Below, piece after piece: positions 54,816 to 64,000 of a DNA stretch of 64,000 nt. This stretch comes from Parapristionchus giblindavisi (taxonomy: Eukaryota; Nematoda; Chromadorea; Rhabditida; Diplogasteridae). The notes under the pieces are model-generated. The model was not told the DNA's origin, ran no database searches, and saw only the letters and a list, made by a program, of their open reading frames with translations. Positions within the stretch are counted from its first letter, which is position 1. Each line of letters starts with the position of its first letter. Position numbers and translations under genes: made by a program. The DNA lies in NCBI GenBank assembly GCA_943737045.1, contig CALSFV010000033.1, forward strand, positions 310,001-374,000, given 5' to 3'.

Positions 54816-57800
54816 ACTCGATAAGTATCATTGACAATTAGACTTGTAACGAATTATTTTGTACCAAAAACAGAGAGTATTGAAAGATAAATTTACATAA
54901 TGGGGGTACTGACCACTTTGAAATAGTCTATCTTATTCAGAATTTTTCGCTCTTTCATTTGGTATATGACACGATAGGTTTCATTTTCATTTTAATATTT
55001 CTCAAGTTATCTTGATCATATCAGAGTAAAAGCTACTTTTGTACTTCGGTCATTATAGCAGCAGTAAAATATTACAGCTCGACATGACCTGAAGTGTGAC
55101 TCATTCAGAATTTTTTCCTCTTTCACATAGTATATTTCACGATAAGTATCATTGACAATTAGACTTGTAACGAATTATTTTGTACCAAAAACAGAGAGTA
55201 TTGAAAGATAAATTTACATAATGGGGGTACTGACCACTTTGAAATAGTCTATCTTATTCAGAATTTTTCGCTCTTTCATTTGGTATATGACACGATAGGT
55301 TTCATTTTCATTTTCATATTTCTCAAGTTATCTTGATCATATCAGAGTAAAGCTACTTTTGTACTTCGGTCATTATAGCAGCAGTAAAATATTACAGCTC
55401 CACATGACCTGAAGTGTGTCTCATTCAGAATTTTTTCCTCTTTCACATAGTATATTACTCGATAAGTATCATTGACAATTAGACTTGTAACGAATTATTT
55501 TGTACCAAAAACATAGAGTATTGAAAGATAAATTTACATAATAGGGGTACTGACCACTTTGAAATAGTCTATCTTATTCAGAATTTTTCGCTCTTTCATT
55601 TGGTATATGACACGATAGGTTTCATTTTCATTTTCATATTTCTCAAGTTATCTTGATCATATCAGAGTAAAAGCTACTTTTGTACTTCGGTCATTATAGC
55701 AGCAGTAAAATATTACAGCTCGACATGAACTGAAGTGTGTCTCATTCAGAATTTTTTCCTCTTTCACATAGTATATTACTCGATAAGTATCATTGACAAT
55801 TAGACTTGTAACGAATTATTTTGTACCAAAAACAGAGAGTATTGAAAGATAAATTTACATAATGGGGGTACTGACCACTTTGAAATAGTCTATCTTATTC
55901 AGAATTTTTCGCTCTTTCATTTGGTATATGACACGATAGGTTTCATTTTAATTTTAATATTTCTCAAGTTATCTTGATCATATCAGAGTAAAGCTACTTT
56001 TGTACTTCGGTCATTATAGCAGCAGTAAAATATTACAGCTCCACATGACCTGAAGTGTGTCTCATTCAGAATTTTTTCCTCTTTCACATAGTATATTACT
56101 CGATAAGTATCATTGACAATTAGACTTGTAACGAATTATTTTGTACCAAAAACAGAGAGTATTGAAAGATAAATTTACATAATGGGGGTACTGACCACTT
56201 TGAAATAGTCTATCTTATTCAGAATTTTTCGCTCTTTCATTTGGTATATGACACGATAGGTTTCATTTTCATTTTCATATTTCTCAAGTTATCTTGATCA
56301 TATCAGAGTAAAAGCTACTTTTGTACTTCGGTCATTATAGCAGCAGTAAAATATTACAGCTCGACATGACCTGAAGTGTGACTCATTCAGAATTTTTTCC
56401 TCTTTCACATAGTATATTTCACGATAAGTATCATTGACAATTAGACTTGTAAAGAATTATTTTGTACCAAAAACAGAGAGTATTGAAAGATAAATTTACA
56501 TAATGGGGGTACTGACCACTTTGAAATAGTCTATCTTATTCAGAATTTTTCGCTCTTTCATTTGGTATATGACACGATAGGTTTCATTTTCATTTTCATA
56601 TTTCTCAAGTTATCTTGATCATATCAGAGTAAAGCTACTTTTGTACTTCGGTCATTATAGCAGCAATAAAATATTACAGCTCCACATGACCTGAAGTGTG
56701 TCTCATTCAGAATTTTTTCCTCTTTCACATAGTATATTACTCGATAAGTATCATTGACAATTAGACTTGTAACGAATTATTTTGTACCAAAAACAGAGAG
56801 TATTGAAAGATAAATTTACATAATGGGGGTACTGACCACTTTGAAATAGTCTATCTTATTCAGAATTTTTCGCTCTTTCATTTGGTATATGACACGATAG
56901 GTTTCATTTTCATTTTCATATTTCTCAAGTTATCTTGATCATATCAGAGTAAAAGCTACTTTTGTACTTCGGTCATTATAGCAGCAGTAAAATATTACAG
57001 CTCGACATGAACTGAAGTGTGTCTCATTCAGAATTTTTTCCTCTTTCACATAGTATATTACTCGATAAGTATCATTGACAATTAGACTTGTAACGAATTA
57101 TTTTGTACCAAAAACAGAGAGTATTGAAAGATAAATTTACATATTGTCCGTACTGACCACTTTGAAATAGTCTATCTTATTCAGAATTTTTCGCTCTGTC
57201 ATTTGGTATATGACACGATAGGTTTCATTTTCATTTTCATATTTCTCAAGTTATCTTGATCATATCAGAGTAAAAGCTACTTTTGTACTTCGGTCATTAT
57301 AGCAGCAGTAAAATATTACAGCTCGACATGAACTGAAGTGTGTCTCATTCAGAATTTTTTCCTCTTTCACATAGTATATTACTCGATAAGTATCATTGAC
57401 AATTAGACTTGTAACGAATTATTTTGTACCAAAAACAGAGAGTATTGCAAGATAAATTTACATATTGTCCGTACTGACCACTTTGAAATAGTCTATCTTA
57501 TTCAGAATTTTTCGCTCTGTCATTTGGTATATGACACGATAGGTTTCATTTTAATTTTAATATTTCTCAAGTTATCTTGATCATATCAGAGTAAAGCTAC
57601 TTTTGTACTTCGGTCATTATAGCAGCAGTAAAATATTACAGCTCCACATGACCTGAAGTGTGTCTCATTCAGAATTTTTTCCTCTTTCACATAGTATATT
57701 ACTCGATAAGTATCATTGACAATTAGACTTGTAACGAATTATTTTGTACCAAAAACAGAGAGTATTGAAAGATAAATTTACATAATGGGGGTACTGACCA

Positions 57801-60800
57801 CTTTGAAATAGTCTATCTTATTCAGAATTTTTCGCTCTTTCATTTGGTATATGACACGATAGGTTTCATTTTCATTTTCATATTTCTCAAGTTATCTTGA
57901 TCATATCAGAGTAAAAGCTACTTTTGTACTTCGGTCATTATAGCAGCAGTAAAATATTACAGCTCGACATGAACTGAAGTGTGTCTCATTCAGAATTTTT
58001 TCCTCTTTCACATAGTATATTACTCGATAAGTATCATTGACAATTAGACTTGTAACGAATTATTTTGTACCAAAAACAGAGAGTATTGAAAGATAAATTT
58101 ACATATTGTCCGTACTGACCACTTTGAAATAGTCTATCTTATTCAGAATTTTTCGCTCTGTCATTTGGTATATGACACGATAGGTTTCATTTTCATTTTC
58201 ATATTTCTCAAGTTATCTTGATCATATCAGAGTAAAAGCTACTTTTGTACTTCGGTCATTATAGCAGCAGTAAAATATTACAGCTCGACATGACCTGAAG
58301 TGTGACTCATTCAGAATTTTTTCCTCTTTCACATAGTATATTTCACGATAAGTATCATTGACAATTAGACTTGTAACGAATTATTTTGTACCAAAAACAG
58401 AGAGTATTGAAAGATAAATTTACATAATGGGGGTACTGACCACTTTGAAATAGTCTATCTTATTCAGAATTTTTCGCTCTTTCATTTGGTATATGACACG
58501 ATAGGTTTCATTTTCATTTTCATATTTCTCAAGTTATCTTGATCATATCAGAGTAAAGCTACTTTTGTACTTCGGTCATTATAGCAGCAGTAAAATATTA
58601 CAGCTCCACATGACCTGAAGTGTGTCTCATTCAGAATTTTTTCCTCTTTCACATAGTATATTACTCGATAAGTATCATTGACAATTAGACTTGTAACGAA
58701 TTATTTTGTACCAAAAACAGAGAGTATTGAAAGATAAATTTACATAATGGGGGTACTGACCACTTTGAAATAGTCTATCTTATTCAGAATTTTTCGCTCT
58801 TTCATTTGGTATATGACACGATAGGTTTCATTTTCATTTTCATATTTCTCAAGTTATCTTGATCATATCAGAGTAAAAGCTACTTTTGTACTTCGGTCAT
58901 TATAGCAGCAGTAAAATATTACAGCTCCACATGACCTGAAGTGTGTCTCATTCAGAATTTTTTCCTCTTTCACATAGTATATTACTCGATAAGTATCATT
59001 GACAATTAGACTTGTAACGAATTATTTTGTACCAAAAACAGAGAGTATTGAAAGATAAATTTACATATTGTCCGTACTGACCACTTTGAAATAGTCTATC
59101 TTATTCAGAATTTTTCGCTCTGTCATTTGGTATATGACACGATAGGTTTCATTTTCATTTTCATATTTCTCAAGTTATCTTGATCATATCAGAGTAAAAG
59201 CTACTTTTGTACTTCGGTCATTATAGCAGCAGTAAAATATTACAGCTCGACATGAACTGAAGTGTGTCTCATTCAGAATTTTTTCCTCTTTCACATAGTA
59301 TATTACTCGATAAGTATCATTGACAATTAGACTTGTAACGAATTATTTTGTACCAAAAACAGAGAGTATTGCAAGATAAATTTACATATTGTCCGTACTG
59401 ACCACTTTGAAATAGTCTATCTTATTCAGAATTTTTCGCTCTGTCATTTGGTATATGACACGATAGGTTTCATTTTAATTTTAATATTTCTCAAGTTATC
59501 TTGATCATATCAGAGTAAAGCTACTTTTGTACTTCGGTCATTATAGCAGCAGTAAAATATTACAGCTCCACATGACCTGAAGTGTGTCTCATTCAGAATT
59601 TTTTCCTCTTTCACATAGTATATTACTCGATAAGTATCATTGACAATTAGACTTGTAACGAATTATTTTGTACCAAAAACAGAGAGTATTGAAAGATAAA
59701 TTTACATAATGGGGGTACTGACCACTTTGAAATAGTCTATCTTATTCAGAATTTTTCGCTCTTTCATTTGGTATATGACACGATAGGTTTCATTTTAATT
59801 TTAATATTTCTCAAGTTATCTTGATCATATCAGAGTAAAGCTACTTTTGTACTTCGGTCATTATAGCAGCAGTAAAATATTACAGCTCCACATGACCTGA
59901 AGTGTGTCTCATTCAGAATTTTTTCCTCTTTCACATAGTATATTACTCGATAAGTATCATTGACAATTAGACTTGTAACGAATTATTTTGTACCAAAAAC
60001 AGAGAGTATTGAAAGATAAATTTACATAATGGGGGTACTGACCACTTTGAAATAGTCTATCTTATTCAGAATTTTTCGCTCTTTCATTTGGTATATGACA
60101 CGATAGGTTTCATTTTCATTTTCATATTTCTCAAGTTATCTTGATCATATCAGAGTAAAAGCTACTTTTGTACTTCGGTCATTATAGCAGCAGTAAAATA
60201 TTACAGCTCGACATGAACTGAAGTGTGTCTCATTCAGAATTTTTTCCTCTTTCACATAGTATATTACTCGATAAGTATCATTGACAATTAGACTTGTAAC
60301 GAATTATTTTGTACCAAAAACAGAGAGTATTGAAAGATAAATTTACATATTGTCCGTACTGACCACTTTGAAATAGTCTATCTTATTCAGAATTTTTCGC
60401 TCTGTCATTTGGTATATGACACGATAGGTTTCATTTTCATTTTCATATTTCTCAAGTTATCTTGATCATATCAGAGTAAAAGCTACTTTTGTACTTCGGT
60501 CATTATAGCAGCAGTAAAATATTACAGCTCGACATGACCTGAAGTGTGACTCATTCAGAATTTTTTCCTCTTTCACATAGTATATTTCACGATAAGTATC
60601 ATTGACAATTAGACTTGTAACGAATTATTTTGTACCAAAAACAGAGAGTATTGAAAGATAAATTTACATAATGGGGGTACTGACCACTTTGAAATAGTCT
60701 ATCTTATTCAGAATTTTTCGCTCTTTCATTTGGTATATGACACGATAGGTTTCATTTTCATTTTCATATTTCTCAAGTTATCTTGATCATATCAGAGTAA

Positions 60801-63800
60801 AGCTACTTTTGTACTTCGGTCATTATAGCAGCAGTAAAATATTACAGCTCCACATGACCTGAAGTGTGTCTCATTCAGAATTTTTTCCTCTTTCACATAG
60901 TATATTACTCGATAAGTATCATTGACAATTAGACTTGTAACGAATTATTTTGTACCAAAAACAGAGAGTATTGAAAGATAAATTTACATAATGGGGGTAC
61001 TGACCACTTTGAAATAGTCTATCTTATTCAGAATTTTTCGCTCTTTCATTTGGTATATGACACGATAGGTTTCATTTTCATTTTCATATTTCTCAAGTTA
61101 TCTTGATCATATCAGAGTAAAAGCTACTTTTGTACTTCGGTCATTATAGCAGCAGTAAAATATTACAGCTCCACATGACCTGAAGTGTGTCTCATTCAGA
61201 ATTTTTTCCTCTTTCACATAGTATATTACTCGATAAGTATCATTGACAATTAGACTTGTAACGAATTATTTTGTACCAAAAACAGAGAGTATTGAAAGAT
61301 AAATTTACATATTGTCCGTACTGACCACTTTGAAATAGTCTATCTTATTCAGAATTTTTCGCTCTGTCATTTGGTATATGACACGATAGGTTTCATTTTC
61401 ATTTTCATATTTCTCAAGTTATCTTGATCATATCAGAGTAAAAGCTACTTTTGTACTTCGGTCATTATAGCAGCAGTAAAATATTACAGCTCGACATGAA
61501 CTGAAGTGTGTCTCATTCAGAATTTTTTCCTCTTTCACATAGTATATTACTCGATAAGTATCATTGACAATTAGACTTGTAACGAATTATTTTGTACCAA
61601 AAACAGAGAGTATTGCAAGATAAATTTACATATTGTCCGTACTGACCACTTTGAAATAGTCTATCTTATTCAGAATTTTTCGCTCTGTCATTTGGTATAT
61701 GACACGATAGGTTTCATTTTAATTTTAATATTTCTCAAGTTATCTTGATCATATCAGAGTAAAGCTACTTTTGTACTTCGGTCATTATAGCAGCAGTAAA
61801 ATATTACAGCTCCACATGACCTGAAGTGTGTCTCATTCAGAATTTTTTCCTCTTTCACATAGTATATTACTCGATAAGTATCATTGACAATTAGACTTGT
61901 AACGAATTATTTTGTACCAAAAACAGAGAGTATTGAAAGATAAATTTACATAATGGGGGTACTGACCACTTTGAAATAGTCTATCTTATTCAGAATTTTT
62001 CGCTCTTTCATTTGGTATATGACACGATAGGTTTCATTTTCATTTTCATATTTCTCAAGTTATCTTGATCATATCAGAGTAAAAGCTACTTTTGTACTTC
62101 GGTCATTATAGCAGCAGTAAAATATTACAGCTCGACATGAACTGAAGTGTGTCTCATTCAGAATTTTTTCCTCTTTCACATAGTATATTACTCGATAAGT
62201 ATCATTGACAATTAGACTTGTAACGAATTATTTTGTACCAAAAACAGAGAGTATTGAAAGATAAATTTACATATTGTCCGTACTGACCACTTTGAAATAG
62301 TCTATCTTATTCAGAATTTTTCGCTCTTTCATTTGGTATATGACACGATAGGTTTCATTTTCATTTTCATATTTCTCAAGTTATCTTGATCATATCAGAG
62401 TAAAGCTACTTTTGTACTTCGGTCATTATAGCAGCAGTAAAATATTACAGCTCCACATGACCTGAAGTGTGTCTCATTCAGAATTTTTTCCTCTTTCACA
62501 TAGTATATTACTCGATAAGTATCATTGACAATTAGACTTGTAACGAATTATTTTGTACCAAAAACAGAGAGTATTGAAAGATAAATTTACATAATGGGGG
62601 TACTAACCACTTTGAAATAGTCTATCTTATTCAGAATTTTTCGCTCTTTCATTTGGTATATGACACGATAGGTTTCATTTTCATTTTCATATTTCTCAAG
62701 TTATCTTGATCATATCAGAGTAAAAGCTACTTTTGTACTTCGGTCATTATAGCAGCAGTTAAATATTACAGCTCAACATGACCTGAAGTGTGTCTCATTC
62801 AGAATTTTTTCCTCTTTCACATAGTATATTACTCGATAAGTATCATTGACAATTAGACTTGTAACGAATTATTTTGTACCAAAAACAGAGAGTATTGCAA
62901 GATAAATTTACATATTGTCCGTACTGACCACTTTGAAATAGTCTATCTTATTCAGAATTTTTGCTCTTTCATTTGGTATATGACATGATAGGTTTCATTT
63001 TCATTTTCATATTTCTCATGTTATCTTGATCATATCAGAGTAAAAGCTACTTTTGTACTTCGGTCATTATAGCAGCAGTAAAATATTACAGCTCCACATG
63101 ACCTGAAGTGTGTCTCATTCAGAATTTTTTCCTCTTTCACATAGTATATTACTCGATAAGTATCATTGACAATTAGACTTGTAACGAATTATTTTGTACC
63201 AAAAACAGAGAGTATTGCAAGATAAATTTACATAATGGGGGTACTGACCACTTTGAAATAGTCTATCTTATTCAGAATTTTTCGCTCTTTCATTTGGTAT
63301 ATGACACGATAGGTTTCATTTTCATTTTCATATTTCTCAAGTTATCTTGATCATATCAGAGTAAAAGCTACTTTTGTACTTCGGTCATTATAGCAGCAGT
63401 AAAATATTACAGCTCGACATGAACTGAAGTGTGTCTCATTCAGAATTTTTTCCTCTTTCACATAGTATATTACTCGATAAGTATCATTGACAATTAGACT
63501 TGTAACGAATTATTTTGTACCAAAAACAGAGAGTATTGAAAGATAAATTTACATATTGTCCGTACTGACCACTTTGAAATAGTCTATCTTATTCAGAATT
63601 TTTCGCTCTGTCATTTGGTATATGACACGATAGGTTTCATTTTCATTTTCATATTTCTCAAGTTATCTTGATCATATCAGAGTAAAAGCTACTTTTGTAC
63701 TTCGGTCATTATAGCAGCAGTAAAATATTACAGCTCGACATGACCTGAAGTGTGTCTCATTCAGAATTTTTTCCTCTTTCACATAGTATATTACTCGATA

Positions 63801-64000
63801 AGTATCATTGACAATTAGACTTGTAACGAATTATTTTGTACCAAAAACAGAGAGTATTGCAAGATAAATTTACATATTGTCCGTACTGACCACTTTGAAA
63901 TAGTCTATCTTATTCAGAATTTTTCGCTCTGTCATTTGGTATATGACACGATAGGTTTCATTTTAATTTTAATATTTCTCAAGTTATCTTGATCATATCA
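54811..64000. repeat. Satellite array, right block
   Basis: About 28.6 monomers, continuing past the window end. Local variants mark this block: CTCTGTCATTTGG, AGTATTGCAAGAT, and ATTTTAATTTTAATATTTC (about 55945, 57548, 59472, 59791, 61714, 63961). The GTGTGACTC/TATTTCACG marker monomer recurs near 55096, 56376, 58302 and 60546. No gene is seen. Confidence 0.97.

Overview
The window is nematode genomic DNA made of a long tandem satellite with BEL/Pao LTR retrotransposons inserted in it. The nematode call rests on one direct match: every LTR that reaches this part carries 21 of the 22 bases of the nematode SL1 trans-spliced leader. AT-richness and short GT...AG intron-like pieces agree. I cannot name the species.

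Layout. (1) 1-7583, 14007-36020 and 54811-64000: one satellite, about 120 monomers of 319-321 bp, itself an old dimer of about 160-bp halves and organised in higher-order blocks. (2) 7584-14006, minus strand: element A, a non-autonomous BEL/Pao copy with a 5-bp target duplication, an almost complete Gag-protease frame and a deleted pol. (3) 36021-54810: an 18.8-kb composite bounded by one 5-bp target duplication and by identical 875-bp LTRs. Inside, on the minus strand, are two identical non-autonomous units (B and C, 3993-bp period). Next to them, on the plus strand, is a coding-complete element D: a 2050-residue Gag-PR-RT-RNaseH-IN polyprotein, a 3' ORF with a coiled coil and a second Gag-like zinc-knuckle module, and a 973-bp 3' LTR. 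D lacks most of its 5' LTR and has no target duplication of its own. Junctions inside the composite carry tRNA-copied primer-binding-site sequence and a snap-back hairpin, as expected from aberrant reverse transcription.

How the parts may work together. D could supply Gag, protease, polymerase and integrase to A, B and C, which keep LTRs, primer binding site, leader and purine tracts. The main observation is the LTR: an 18-bp conserved block at about -53 to -70, then the SL1 sequence, then a GT donor-like dinucleotide, then a two-codon upstream ORF (ATG-NNN-TAA), kept in subfamilies whose other LTR sequence has diverged. A strong 3' splice site lies just before the ATG of the 3' ORF. I infer that element RNA starts at or near SL1, and that cis-splicing from the SL1 GT would make a subgenomic mRNA that looks like a host trans-spliced mRNA. 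The primer binding site fits tRNA-Gly(GCC), and a second leader segment is complementary to the anticodon arm of the same tRNA.
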